Source of the DNA: a virus
Length of the DNA stretch: 51,172 bases
Virus record (IMG/VR): IMGVR_UViG_3300027733_000070
Span: 1 to 51,172 of that record
Direction: 5' to 3' (one strand)
Shown here: positions 14,503-22,644 of the stretch, one piece after another
Layout: every line of letters begins with the position of its first letter
How positions within the stretch are numbered: the first letter of the stretch is position 1
Notes under the pieces: generated by a model
What the model saw: the letters and a program-made list of their open reading frames with translations, nothing else
The model's database searches: none
What the model was told of the DNA's origin: nothing
Made by a program: the position numbers and the translations under genes

Positions 14503-17004
14503 TTAAGTAAAGAAAGAAGCAAGTGTATTTCTCTTCTCAACATCCCAACCAACCACATCTAGAATTACTTTCAGTGGTTGAATAAAAGATTTATCAAATT
14601 GAACATTGTAATCAACATAGGAATTCAAACCCAATTCAGTTGGGAATTTCTGTATAAAAGTAATTACATTTTCTCTAATTGGATTAGGCAACTTCAGATA
14701 ACAATACTTCACTCTCTCTCCATTATTAATTAATGAATATTTATTGGTGAGTTTCTTATCTTTTATGTAATGATTATACAAGAGAGCACCTCTTGAATGA
14801 ATTGGTGTTCCAGAAGAATATATGAATGTATTACATTTGAATTTATCTACATATGATACTGTCCTGGGAAATGATATTTCTTCTGGAGAAAGCGTATTAA
14901 ATTCCTCACGAGTTTTAGCAATAAAATCAATAACTGATTGCTCATCAGAATTCATAACCAACTCAAGTGCAGTTTTTAATTTATCCCGACAAAATCCTGG
15001 AGTAGATGATTTAATTGCCTCAATTCCAGTAATATAAAGTTTTGGCTTAGAGAATCTAACACCTTCATTTTCCCAAACATTAATAATATATTTCTTCTTT
15101 CTTAAAAATATAGCACGAGAAGCAATCTTTTCTAATTTCATATGAAGCTTATGTTCATAAACATTTAGATAAGTAGCTAGTTCCTTATATGAATCATTAA
15201 TATAATCCTGAATTGTAGTAGTGAAAATTTTATTCAAGAAATCTACAATCTCAACATCAGTAGGATTCTTATTCTTAAATATTTTATCCACCAATGGTTT
15301 CATATTTAAAAATTCAGAATCTGTATCTGAATAAATTCCATAATCAACATTTTCAGTTTTCAATAAACTATTAAAATATGTGTTTAACTTCTTTTCAATC
15401 CAACGAATCGCAAGTTGACCAGAATATGTTACTGCCTCTGCGTTTCTTAAATCATAAAACCTAAAATATTCATTTCCAAAAGAACCATAACAAGAATTTA
15501 AACATACCTTTAATCCCTTCTCCATTACACTATATCTTGAAATTTCCTTTAAAAGACTAGGTGATGGAGTTTTTTCATATTGTATCTTCAATTCTAGCAT
15601 CTTATTTTTATAAGCTTTTCTATCATCAAACATACTCTGAAGAAGTTCTGGAATAAATCCCTTCACATCTTTACGATACATTGATCCATTTGGGCATATG
15701 GAATATTCAGGATAAATGGTTGTATCAATCTCCTCATTTAATACAGAATCTACAGAAATATTAGGAAATCTAGTATCCACCAATGTTTCTGGAGATATAC
15801 CAAATTCCATCATTAGATGTGGATATAGACTTGTTAAATCCAGAGAAACAACATAATCATATGAACCCGGAATGGGCTCCTTCACATAAGCACCAGAGAA
15901 CTTATTTTCTTTAGTTATAGACTTCTTCTTCTGAGGAATAACTATATTTTTACTTCTTAAATGATTGTATATAATCATATCCCACATACGAACTTGGAAA
16001 TATACATCCCCATAATTAACTTTGGCAGTATAAGCCATAGTCATTGCGAGTTCAATAAGATGAAGTGTATCTTCTAATTTATCCACAAGAACACAATCTA
16101 TACGATTATATTCTGTATATAATTGGAAATTATTAGTGTAAAAATCCTTAAACGTTTCATACTCGGTGTGGTCTAATTTACGCTCCCCAAGCTCATTGAA
16201 TGCTATAGTGTCAAGACGATAATTTTCTGGATTCTTGAATGAATACTTTTTATACAAATCCATATAATCTAGAATTGTTACGCCAGTAATATCATATACC
16301 GTCTGATATTCATCATTGCGCTTCTTTGCTTGCTTAGCCTTAACACAATTCCAAGGAGATAATCTTTTTATTTCTTTATCATTAAGAACTCTTGACATTC
16401 TACCAACGATATATGGCATATCAAAAAATTCTAATGCCCAACCAGTTACAACCTCTGGAGAATAGTCTTCCCAGTAAGCTAGAAATGACCTAAGTAAATG
16501 TTCCTCATCCCTACACCTAATATAAGTGTAATTTGGGTCGGTCTCCTTAAAATCTCTAGACCCCCAAGTAATAATCTTTTTAGTTGAATATTCTTGAATA
16601 GTAATTAAAAGAATCTGTTCTTCACAGGTCTCTGGGTCTGGAAATCCATTCTCGGAAGTTGTTTCAATATCTAATGTAATTAGCTTAATTTTCTTAATAT
16701 CAAATTCAATTGTCTCTTCTGGATATTGGTCGGAAATATATTGATATAGAAACCACTCATTACCATATATGTCAAATCCATCAATATCAGTATATTTCTC
16801 AATAAATTCCTTGGATTCTTTTAATGTCCCTGGTTGTATTGGTTTTACATATTCCCCTTCTAATGTTTTGAATTCGGTTGGTTTATCGCTCTTTAAATAT
16901 AGAGTTGGCCTATATTCAATTCTATCTTGGAAATATTGTCCATTATCATATCCACGAACAACAATAAAATTACCAAGTTGTTTGACATTAGTATACCAGC
17001 GCAT
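14503..17004 (-). CDS. 43: Family B DNA polymerase (T4 gp43)
   Basis: The 833-residue protein carries the 3'-5' exonuclease motif LDIETTSE (~111), VVTGWALEFFDMPYI (Exo II), the palm motif A SLDLTSLYPHLM (~390), motif B KVCLNSCYGSFGN (~500) and motif C IYSDTDSEF (~558, with S replacing the usual G of GDTDS). The length is slightly shorter than T4 gp43 (898). It starts as TAATG on the upstream LSm-like gene. It is the processive replicative polymerase with clamp gp45 and loader gp44/62, all encoded in this window. It contains no intein. Confidence 0.96.
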   Translation of the reverse strand: MRWYTNVKQLGNFIVVRGYDNGQYFQDRIEYRPTLYLKSDKPTEFKTLEGEYVKPIQPGTLKESKEFIEKYTDIDGFDIYGNEWFLYQYISDQYPEETIEFDIKKIKLITLDIETTSENGFPDPETCEEQILLITIQEYSTKKIITWGSRDFKETDPNYTYIRCRDEEHLLRSFLAYWEDYSPEVVTGWALEFFDMPYIVGRMSRVLNDKEIKRLSPWNCVKAKQAKKRNDEYQTVYDITGVTILDYMDLYKKYSFKNPENYRLDTIAFNELGERKLDHTEYETFKDFYTNNFQLYTEYNRIDCVLVDKLEDTLHLIELAMTMAYTAKVNYGDVYFQVRMWDMIIYNHLRSKNIVIPQKKKSITKENKFSGAYVKEPIPGSYDYVVSLDLTSLYPHLMMEFGISPETLVDTRFPNISVDSVLNEEIDTTIYPEYSICPNGSMYRKDVKGFIPELLQSMFDDRKAYKNKMLELKIQYEKTPSPSLLKEISRYSVMEKGLKVCLNSCYGSFGNEYFRFYDLRNAEAVTYSGQLAIRWIEKKLNTYFNSLLKTENVDYGIYSDTDSEFLNMKPLVDKIFKNKNPTDVEIVDFLNKIFTTTIQDYINDSYKELATYLNVYEHKLHMKLEKIASRAIFLRKKKYIINVWENEGVRFSKPKLYITGIEAIKSSTPGFCRDKLKTALELVMNSDEQSVIDFIAKTREEFNTLSPEEISFPRTVSYVDKFKCNTFIYSSGTPIHSRGALLYNHYIKDKKLTNKYSLINNGERVKYCYLKLPNPIRENVITFIQKFPTELGLNSYVDYNVQFDKSFIQPLKVILDVVGWDVEKRNTLASFFT

Positions 17005-17264
17005 TAGGTTAATAGTCCCTTGTATTTTTCAAGAATTGTTGAATTTGGTTCTATAATAGTTAAAATCTTATCAGAATGAATCAAGAAGTAATTCTGATTA
17101 GTATATTCAACCAACCACGGTTCTAGGAATAGTCCCGGATTAATAGTAAATGGTTCAACTAATTTACAATCTGGTTCTCCAATATCTGAGCTAACTTCTT
17201 CAATCTGACTTATTAGAATCTCCTTGGTCGGAAGAAGAACTATCTTGATTGTCTGATTTTCCAT
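17004..17264 (-). CDS. LSm/Sm-like small protein, paralog 1
   Basis: The 86-residue protein begins MENQTIKIVLLPTKEILISQ, an Sm1-like strand pattern, and continues with PFTINPGLFLEPWLVEYTNQ and KILTIIEPNSTILEKYKGLL. The layout TIK(I/L)VLL.(S/T)..(E/D).(L/V)IS, then a P-x-x-(I/V) strand, PW, and a final ILTI.EP...Y is shared with the neighbour at 17200-17547 and the protein at 29987-30385. Its first 65 nt overlap the end of the upstream paralog in another frame. RNA or translational control next to gp43 is plausible (in T4, RegA represses polymerase-region genes), but this is inference. Confidence 0.68.
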   Translation of the reverse strand: MENQTIKIVLLPTKEILISQIEEVSSDIGEPDCKLVEPFTINPGLFLEPWLVEYTNQNYFLIHSDKILTIIEPNSTILEKYKGLLT

Positions 17265-17547
17265 AATTTAATACCTCATTGTCATACATTTGCTTAACTT
17301 GGTCTATCGGTTCTGTGATTGTTATTACCCAATCAGAAACAATTGGAATTTGTTTATCCTTGGATAATGGCATCCAAGGATTCATAATAATTTTACACGC
17401 TGTTGTATTATCATTTTCTGATTTAATCTTAACGATACACGGTTGTTCTAAAAAATATCCAACAACCTTATCGTCTACAATCATCTCAGAAACATCGGAG
17501 ATTACATCTTCTCCAGATTTAAGTAGAACTAGTTTAATAGTCATAAT
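17200..17547 (-). CDS. LSm/Sm-like small protein, paralog 2
   Basis: The 115-residue protein starts at ATG 17547 (MTIKLVLLKSGEDVISDVSE). The KSGEDVISDV stretch resembles the L-x-x-G-x-x-(I/V) Sm1 motif. EQPCIVKI, MNPWMP and WVITITEPIDQVKQMYDNEV match the paralogs. It ends in a disordered acidic/polar tail (SDNQDSSSSDQGDSNKSD), and the tail's codons overlap the next ORF. It is the first gene after a consensus promoter (17567-17595), ahead of gp43. A longer upstream frame would read through that promoter and is rejected. Confidence 0.72.
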   Translation of the reverse strand: MMTIKLVLLKSGEDVISDVSEMIVDDKVVGYFLEQPCIVKIKSENDNTTACKIIMNPWMPLSKDKQIPIVSDWVITITEPIDQVKQMYDNEVLNYGKSDNQDSSSSDQGDSNKSD

Positions 17548-17566
17548 TTGTATATAGCATAAAAGT

Positions 17567-17595
17567 AGTATAGCTTGAAAAAGAGAAGCTGTCAA
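17567..17595 (-). promoter_or_regulatory. Sigma70-type promoter of the LSm-gp43-uvsX-gp41 operon
   Basis: The minus strand reads TTGACA, 17 bp, TATACT. The -10 is at 17567-17572 and the -35 at 17590-17595, 20 bp upstream of the ATG at 17547. An imperfect inverted repeat overlaps the -35 (AGAGGCTATCTGG with CCAGTTGACAGC), which could be an operator. Confidence 0.88.
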
Positions 17596-17658
17596 CTGGA
17601 TTTTACCAGATAGCCTCTCTTGTTGCGACAACGATAGTTGGGAATAACCCAATGTTAT

Positions 17659-17806
17659 TTAGCGTTTACGTTTAAAAGAACATACCCATTTTTGGATTTG
17701 TTGATAAAAAGTTTTCCTACCATAACAATTTTCTTCCGGTTTAGTGTAAGTAGCTGTTTGCTTTTTATTTTCTAAATCCTTGGCAAATTCCCCTAAACGA
17801 TTTCAT
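17659..17806 (-). pseudogene. Possible small frame-shifted ORF after hsp20
   Basis: Downstream of hsp20 the minus strand has an open frame ending at 17659 that encodes LGEFAKDLENKKQTATYTKP and then a basic C-terminus (WVCSFKRKR), with no start codon of its own. An ATG at 17806 (ATG AAA TCG TTT) is in the neighbouring frame, offset by one base. Removing one base at the AGGGG run would give a ~48-residue protein starting MKSFGEFAKDLENK. It is either a decayed gene or a site where a frameshift is needed. The remaining ~60 bp up to the promoter hold only a weak 5-bp hairpin. Confidence 0.35.
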
Positions 17807-18236
17807 ATTGCTGCTTCTTCTGATGTTCTGGAATAACTCTATTTAGTTTTATAACTAACAAACCATCTGAGAAAGAAACCCCACCAACAACTACATCATC
17901 TGATAAAGTCCAAGTACGAGTAAATGCTCTCTTAGCTAATCCTTGATACAAATATTCATCATTAGAATCACCAACCTTATTTACTTCTACAAAGAGTTTA
18001 TTCCACTCTGTAGTTACTTGAATCTCTTCTTTACTAAATCCAGCAAGTGCTATTTCTAACCTAAAATCAACTGAAGTCTCTTTAATTAAATTATATGGTG
18101 GATAATTATGATGAGTTTCAAAAGCAGTATCAAATCTCTTAAACCACTCATCTAATCCAATACTATTTCTTTGTATTCCGGCAAGATATTTAGCCGTATC
18201 TGGTACTGAAAGTGTAACCGAACTTGTTCCTAACAT
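17793..18236 (-). CDS. hsp20: Small heat-shock protein, Hsp20 family
   Basis: The 147-residue protein has an alpha-crystallin core: YNLIKETSVDFRLEIALAGF then SKEEIQVTTEWNKLFVEV, and a final strand GVSFSDGLLVIKLNRVIPE with the IxI-like tail region. Hsp20 genes are a common feature of T4-like cyanophages and probably assist folding of virion or replication proteins. It sits behind a TATAAATA late box within a palindrome, so it may be late-expressed, unlike its replication neighbours. The ATG at 18236 has AGTAGG upstream. Confidence 0.88.
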   Translation of the reverse strand: MLGTSSVTLSVPDTAKYLAGIQRNSIGLDEWFKRFDTAFETHHNYPPYNLIKETSVDFRLEIALAGFSKEEIQVTTEWNKLFVEVNKVGDSNDEYLYQGLAKRAFTRTWTLSDDVVVGGVSFSDGLLVIKLNRVIPEHQKKQQYEIV

Positions 18237-18289
18237 AATAGACCTACTAAAGCATCTGTGTAATTAAATGTCCCTTATGGCAACATTCA

Positions 18290-18310
18290 TTACTATTTAT
18301 ATGATAGTAA
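18290..18310 (-). promoter_or_regulatory. Late promoter TATAAATA inside a palindrome
   Basis: TATAAATA (18294-18301) lies 58 bp upstream of hsp20 and is embedded in TTACTAT-CATATAA-ATAGTAA, a perfect 7-bp inverted repeat. The palindrome could also act as a weak terminator or operator after regA. Confidence 0.62.
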
Positions 18311-18337
18311 GGATTTTTTATGTTCCAGTTAACCGAA

Positions 18338-18799
18338 CTAAATGTTTGGATCTACTGCGGTTACTTCTTCTATTGGTTGCTTTCTACCACCAATTGTATA
18401 TTTTTGAACTAGACTCCACTCTGACTTTTCCTTATAAGAGATTACTTTTATCTGATTCAGTGGAGCCATATCAGTAATCTTCTCTGGATTAACTACAGTT
18501 AGGAGTCCCCAATCGGAAAGAAGTTTAACGATTCTATTTCGTCTTTGTAGGTCGTTTTGAGTAATAGTGGTTGGTTTTTGGTCAATAGCGAAAAGTTCCT
18601 TAAAATGCATCGCATAATAATGTCCTCTCTTATGAAGAAGCATCACAGATTGATATAGAGTCTTTTCTTTACGACTAGCAACTCCAATTCTGGTTAATGT
18701 CTCCCTAAGTTTTAGAAAATCATCTGGTTCAGATAATAAAATCTCAACCATCATAGATTCATCCCAAGGAATATAATTCTCTTCAATTTTAGTAGTCAT
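18338..18799 (-). CDS. regA: RegA translational repressor
   Basis: The 153-residue protein matches T4 RegA (122 aa) throughout: PDDFLKLRETLTRIGVASRK, TLYQSVMLLHKRGHYYAMHF, LLSDWGLLTVV, IKVISYKEKSEWSLVQKYTI. It has a ~15-residue N-terminal extension (MTTKIEENYIPWDES). The start overlaps the gp62 stop (ATGA), preserving the T4 order 45-44-62-regA. RegA binds initiation regions of early mRNAs and represses translation. Confidence 0.95.
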   Translation of the reverse strand: MTTKIEENYIPWDESMMVEILLSEPDDFLKLRETLTRIGVASRKEKTLYQSVMLLHKRGHYYAMHFKELFAIDQKPTTITQNDLQRRNRIVKLLSDWGLLTVVNPEKITDMAPLNQIKVISYKEKSEWSLVQKYTIGGRKQPIEEVTAVDPNI

Positions 18800-19170
18800 T
18801 TCATTCCGCCAGTATCAAGTTGTTGTTTAATAAAGGATAGTTGTTCCTTGGTTAAAATACGAAGAGCACTGAAAGCCTTTTCGTTATTATAATTATAATA
18901 ACGCTTAACTACTTCCAAATCTTCTAATTTATCCTTACGAATCCAAGGAGCAAATCTTTTCTTTTTTCTGATACTATTTAGATAAAATGAATATTGCATA
19001 TCTACATCTAACTCGTGATTAATATTCATTTCATTAGAAAAAAGAATAGTATCAATGCTACCAGATATACAACGATTAATTATAAATGGAGTATAGTCAC
19101 TTATATTTTCTGAAAGGTCATTCTTATTGAAATTAATTGAATTCAACCAATCCTTTAGTTCAATCGTCAC
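18796..19170 (-). CDS. 62: Clamp-loader small subunit (T4 gp62)
   Basis: The 124-residue protein lies between gp44 and RegA and starts with GTG overlapping the gp44 stop (GTGA). It shows DWLNSINFNKNDLSE, YTPFIINRCISGSIDTILFS and QYSFYLNSIRKKKRFAPWIR, the typical gp62 pattern including the conserved KRFxPW stretch. With gp44 it loads clamp gp45. It is shorter than T4 gp62 (187), as is usual in cyanophages. Confidence 0.9.
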   Translation of the reverse strand: MTIELKDWLNSINFNKNDLSENISDYTPFIINRCISGSIDTILFSNEMNINHELDVDMQYSFYLNSIRKKKRFAPWIRKDKLEDLEVVKRYYNYNNEKAFSALRILTKEQLSFIKQQLDTGGMK

Positions 19171-20126
19171 TTAAAATTAACCTCAACCATAATCTCAGTT
19201 AAACACGCCAATAAATTTATTTCTTGGTCAGCAACAAATGCTCCTTGAAATTGATATTTAGCAATAATAAGAACAGAAGCAGCAATACTAGGGCCGTCTA
19301 AAACACCATAAAGAGCATCATATACTCTACGAAGAATAATATTGTGGTCATTATCAATATTAGCAACAACCCATTTTCTTACTTCTGGGAAATTTTTTCC
19401 CCTAAGATATCCAATCAAATCATTAATCTTAACATCAGAAAAAGAAGCAAGTATTCCAGAATCAATTTTACCACTAGATGAATATCTTTGAATAGCATTC
19501 AACAACTGCCTAATATCAGGAAAATAATTCTCAACTAATTTAATGATGACCTTTTTATCATAATTAATGTTTTCTTTTTCTAAAATATAAGAAACTCTAT
19601 TAAATACATCGGCCATCATTTTTGGCTTATCTTCTTTAGATATTGGAGTATATTTTAGAATAACACAACGTGATTGAATGGGCTCAATAATCTTATTTAA
19701 ATTATTACAAGTAAAAACAAAACAAACATTATTATGAAGTTGTTCAATAACTCCACGAAGACAATTCATTACATCTGAAGTTGACCCATCAAACTCATCA
19801 AAAAAGATAACCTTCTTCTTATCACCAAATAATGAAACAGATGTTCCAAAATTTATTACCTGATTGCGAATAGTATCTAGAAATCTACCTTCTGAAGAAC
19901 CATTCAGAAAAAGAACATCTTGGTTAGTTTGTTTACATAAAGTTTTTATAGTCTGTGTTTTTCCACTACCACAAGTTCCCTGAAGAATAATATTCTGATT
20001 AAGATTCCCATCTTCTTGTATCTTAAGAAAGAATTCTTTATTCTTCGGTGTTAAAATTAAATCCTCTACTTTATCTGGTGCCCATTTCTCAACAAAAAGA
20101 AATGGCTTATTCTCAATTTTATTCAT
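19167..20126 (-). CDS. 44: Clamp-loader large subunit, AAA+ ATPase (T4 gp44)
   Basis: The 319-residue protein starts at the ATG at 20126 (a longer reading would use TTG). Walker A is LQGTCGSGKTQTIKTL, Walker B is KVIFFDEFDGST, sensor 1 is VFTCNNLNKI and the arginine-finger motif is PIQSRCVIL. A C-terminal collar domain follows. It lies two bases downstream of the previous stop. Confidence 0.95.
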   Translation of the reverse strand: MNKIENKPFLFVEKWAPDKVEDLILTPKNKEFFLKIQEDGNLNQNIILQGTCGSGKTQTIKTLCKQTNQDVLFLNGSSEGRFLDTIRNQVINFGTSVSLFGDKKKVIFFDEFDGSTSDVMNCLRGVIEQLHNNVCFVFTCNNLNKIIEPIQSRCVILKYTPISKEDKPKMMADVFNRVSYILEKENINYDKKVIIKLVENYFPDIRQLLNAIQRYSSSGKIDSGILASFSDVKINDLIGYLRGKNFPEVRKWVVANIDNDHNIILRRVYDALYGVLDGPSIAASVLIIAKYQFQGAFVADQEINLLACLTEIMVEVNFK

Positions 20127-20128
20127 AA

Positions 20129-20656
20129 TCAAATCCAATCAGGTTTCATTTCTGGACGGCGAAGATAATTATCGCACACCCAAGTTTTTGAAGCAATATA
20201 TTTTCTATAAGCAGTAAAGGTATCAATAGTATTATCAAGTTTATATTCATCTGGCATAGCACGAACAAATTCTTTTACATTGATATGTTCGGCAATGGAA
20301 ATCTTAGCATTATTATGAAAGATTACCATTGCTTCTTCCATAGTATTCAAACAAGCATGTCGTTTCTGATACCTATGTTCGTACTCAAAGCATAAATGTA
20401 TTCCGTGTGTAATCAACCAAGCAAGATTGTAGTGATTATCTGCAGCCCATTTGGTGCAGGGATGATTTCTATGAGAACCTTTTTCGGTATTATATGGAGA
20501 ACCATCTTTCTTAGAAATAGTTCCCCAATCATAGTACCACTTAGAATATATGATGGAGACCATTTGACAGGTCTCCAGGCTCATCTTCACTGAGTATTTG
20601 TCAGGAAGTACTTGAGCAGACTTTGCGGGACATTTATCAACAACGAATATATTCAT
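20129..20656 (-). CDS. Conserved phage protein between gp45 and gp44, function unknown
   Basis: The 175-residue protein begins MNIFVVDKCPAKSAQVLPDK and has conserved-looking polar motifs: KMSLETCQMVS, NHPCTKWAADNHYNLAWLI, HLCFEYEHRYQKRHA. The spread of His, Cys, Trp and Arg suggests an enzyme, perhaps nucleic-acid directed. Proteins of this type occur widely in T4-like marine phages, often unnamed. It overlaps the gp45 stop as TAATG and so is made with the clamp. I do not assign a reaction. Confidence 0.75.
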   Translation of the reverse strand: MNIFVVDKCPAKSAQVLPDKYSVKMSLETCQMVSIIYSKWYYDWGTISKKDGSPYNTEKGSHRNHPCTKWAADNHYNLAWLITHGIHLCFEYEHRYQKRHACLNTMEEAMVIFHNNAKISIAEHINVKEFVRAMPDEYKLDNTIDTFTAYRKYIASKTWVCDNYLRRPEMKPDWI

Positions 20657-21321
20657 TATCCAAATTTAGAATCGGGTTCCATTGCAATCCAGTATACCAC
20701 AGAACGATTGGATGCAGTGAATTTAGAAAGAAGTTTTTCCGAAATCACCACATCATAAGAACCAGGAATAATCTTAAGATTCTCCACCTTGAAATTCATA
20801 ATAAATTCAGTACTAGTTTCACCAACTATAATTGAATATTCATTAGAAGTGTCGTTATTCTTATCACGAACAACAAGCTTAATAACTCCAGCTTCACCAA
20901 CAATGGAGAGGTCATTTAGTTGATATACAGCAGCTGCTTTCTTTAGTTTATCTAATTGTGAATGTTCTAAATTAAAACTAATGTCCTCAGAAGGAAGAGA
21001 AATATTCTTATCTGGAGGAGAAACAATAATAGATGAGTCTGCAAAGAAATACTTCACACGGCGCTTTCCTTCTCTGATAATAACGTACCTATCATTAGTA
21101 AAATCAAGTTCTGGACTATCGTGAAGACCAATACCATTAAGAAATTGATTTAGGTCGTAAATAGCAAAGTCCCTAGGAAACTCCTCATCTACAATTGCTT
21201 CCGCTAGAATAGTTTGAGTAACTGAAATTGTACGAAGCTTATTTCCCTCCCTAACAAAAATAGATTGATTAATAGAAGAAAAGTTCTTCAGAATATTCAG
21301 AGTTTCAGCGGAGAGTTTCAT
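20656..21321 (-). CDS. 45: Sliding clamp (T4 gp45)
   Basis: The 221-residue protein (T4 gp45 is 228) starts MKLSAETLNILKNFSSINQS, nearly the T4 start, at ATG 21321. A slightly longer frame exists upstream but lies in DUF3310 coding sequence. FAIYDLNQFLNGIG and the C-terminal VYWIAMEPDSKFG are typical. In T4-like systems the clamp also activates late transcription with gp55, which is encoded here. Confidence 0.94.
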   Translation of the reverse strand: MKLSAETLNILKNFSSINQSIFVREGNKLRTISVTQTILAEAIVDEEFPRDFAIYDLNQFLNGIGLHDSPELDFTNDRYVIIREGKRRVKYFFADSSIIVSPPDKNISLPSEDISFNLEHSQLDKLKKAAAVYQLNDLSIVGEAGVIKLVVRDKNNDTSNEYSIIVGETSTEFIMNFKVENLKIIPGSYDVVISEKLLSKFTASNRSVVYWIAMEPDSKFG

Positions 21322-21763
21322 ATTTGTCCTTTGGTTCATTGTGTAGTCCAGAAAAATTATAAAGTAAAATGCAATAGTGTATTGCTTTCAGTAAATCAAG
21401 CTTACTTTTTCCACCCTTCTTACCAAATCGGGATAGATATTTGATAGCGTTTGACCTACTAAATGGTTCAGCATCTCCAATACTCTCAATTAAATCAAGA
21501 GTCTGGGTTTTGGAGGATTCTGATGTATAATGGGAATGATAAGTACTAGAAATATACTCCTCAATTTTCCGAAGAGTTTTATCTTCGTTATACTTCCAAA
21601 ATCCATTTCTGTTATTGGGTTTAGGTGGGGCAGTCAATTGAATATGATCATCACCAGATGGAGCTGGATTACCAACTAAACTGTGACCATCGTCCCCCCA
21701 ATCTCCACCAGGAAGAGCAGAACCAATAAACGCAATATTATCAAAAGCTAAGTGGTCAGACAT
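21305..21763 (-). CDS. DUF3310 protein
   Basis: The 152-residue protein has a ~60-residue Gly/Pro/Asp-rich N-terminus (LPGGDWGDDGHSLVGNPAPS) and a DUF3310 domain: QTLDLIESIGDAEPFSRSNA, IKYLSRFGKKGGKSKLDLLK and AIHYCILLY. The family is common in phages and usually small; its function is unproven. The start lies behind an overlapping terminator/promoter. It overlaps gp45 by 17 nt, so it is the first gene of the 45-44-62-regA operon. Confidence 0.85.
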   Translation of the reverse strand: MSDHLAFDNIAFIGSALPGGDWGDDGHSLVGNPAPSGDDHIQLTAPPKPNNRNGFWKYNEDKTLRKIEEYISSTYHSHYTSESSKTQTLDLIESIGDAEPFSRSNAIKYLSRFGKKGGKSKLDLLKAIHYCILLYNFSGLHNEPKDKYETLR

Positions 21764-21776
21764 AATATTAAAAAAT

Positions 21777-21800
21777 AAAGAAGGTGTATTCGCCTTCTTT
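21777..21800 (-). terminator. Terminator between cobS-C and the DUF3310-gp45 operon
   Basis: A perfect 8-bp stem (AAAGAAGG / CCTTCTTT, 8-nt loop) is followed on the minus strand by TATTTTTTAA. The left T side is also rich, so it may work on both strands. The expected start of the downstream promoter falls within its 5' arm. Confidence 0.72.
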
Positions 21801-21801
21801 T

Positions 21802-21830
21802 ATTATATCAGACAGACTCAGTTTCGTCAA
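21802..21830 (-). promoter_or_regulatory. Sigma70-type promoter of the DUF3310-45-44-62-regA operon
   Basis: TTGACG (21825-21830), 17 bp, TATAAT (21802-21807) on the minus strand. The -35 is within the last cobS-C codons and the cobS-C stop lies in the spacer. The ATG is 39 bp downstream. Confidence 0.85.
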
Positions 21831-22557
21831 CCCCCTCTTTTTCATCCGAAGAATCTAAATTAAAATGCTCATCAAGAGTATTGTATAGATTTAAGAATGC
21901 TGTTTTTACGCAATCATCAAACCTATTAGTAGCAATTTTAATTGCCTTTGATTTATTGCCAAAAATAGCATATGCCTTAATTATATGAACTAACCGACGA
22001 GTTGAAATAATTTCATCAACACCACCCTCATAAAAAGTTTTACGAATAGAATCACCCCAATCAACAAGTTTCTTGATAAACTCATCATCAACAACATTAA
22101 GTAATTTAGCGATTTTAGTTAAAATCTTCGTTTCAATAGCTGGGGATGGATAAGCCTGCTCAAAGGTAACACTAAACCGTTCTAGAAATGCTTCATTCAT
22201 AACAGACGTACCAATAAACCGACCATCATCTGAACCCTTACCCTTTGTGTTAGCAGTGGCAATGATATTAAATCCAGCCTTAGGATGAATTAGCTTAGAA
22301 ATCTTCTTAAGAAATAAAGGCTTTCCTTCCATTACAGATTGTAAAACCATAATTTTATTAGATGCTAGGTCAATTTCATCCAATAAGAGAATAGCACCAC
22401 GTTGAAGTGCTTCAATCACAGGACCATTTTGCCAAGAGGTTTCTGTAGTATAGTCAGTTTTTACATTGTAATTATAATTATCTTCATAACCATTATTTTT
22501 AGACCAAAGAATAAAATCACGAAAATCGGTATCAGTTAGAGAGAAAGTTTGGTTCAT
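21808..22557 (-). CDS. cobS-C: CobS-like AAA+ ATPase, C-terminal piece (Walker B onward)
   Basis: The 249-residue protein has ~41 unrelated N-terminal residues (MNQTFSLTDTDFRDFILWSK and on), then matches CobS from WQNGPVIEALQRGAILLLDE (Walker B) through IIATANTKGKGSDDGRFIG (sensor 1), NEAFLERFSVTFEQAYPSP and EIISTRRLVHIIKAYAIFG. Walker A is missing and lies in the separate ORF at 22645-23220. It has its own extended -10 and no clear SD. It must assemble with the N-piece to bind ATP, or splicing must join them. CobS/CobT homologues in cyanophages resemble cobalt-chelatase subunits, though a MoxR/vWA-type remodelling role is as likely. Confidence 0.85.
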   Translation of the reverse strand: MNQTFSLTDTDFRDFILWSKNNGYEDNYNYNVKTDYTTETSWQNGPVIEALQRGAILLLDEIDLASNKIMVLQSVMEGKPLFLKKISKLIHPKAGFNIIATANTKGKGSDDGRFIGTSVMNEAFLERFSVTFEQAYPSPAIETKILTKIAKLLNVVDDEFIKKLVDWGDSIRKTFYEGGVDEIISTRRLVHIIKAYAIFGNKSKAIKIATNRFDDCVKTAFLNLYNTLDEHFNLDSSDEKEGVDETESV

Positions 22558-22597
22558 AATGAATTGGATGTAATGAAAGTTTTTTGACTACTTTAGT

Positions 22598-22607
22598 AGT
22601 ATAGCAC
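22598..22607 (-). promoter_or_regulatory. Extended -10 promoter before cobS-C
   Basis: GTGCTATACT on the minus strand, 41 bp upstream of the ATG at 22557. There is no good -35 at 17 bp. The same GTGCTATACT is found before cobS-N. A 6-bp inverted repeat (ACTACT-AGTAGT) overlaps the start region. Confidence 0.6.
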
Positions 22608-22644
22608 CGAATACCATCAATTGGGAGGAAGGGTGGTCAGTTTT

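Noticed and set aside
17547-17652. Extended N-terminus of LSm-like paralog 2
   Set aside because: The extra codons would run through the -35 and -10 of the operon promoter, and no SD precedes the upstream start.
20129-20656. DenV/Pyr_excise DNA glycosylase
   Set aside because: The sequence does not resemble T4 endonuclease V; I could not support a glycosylase assignment.
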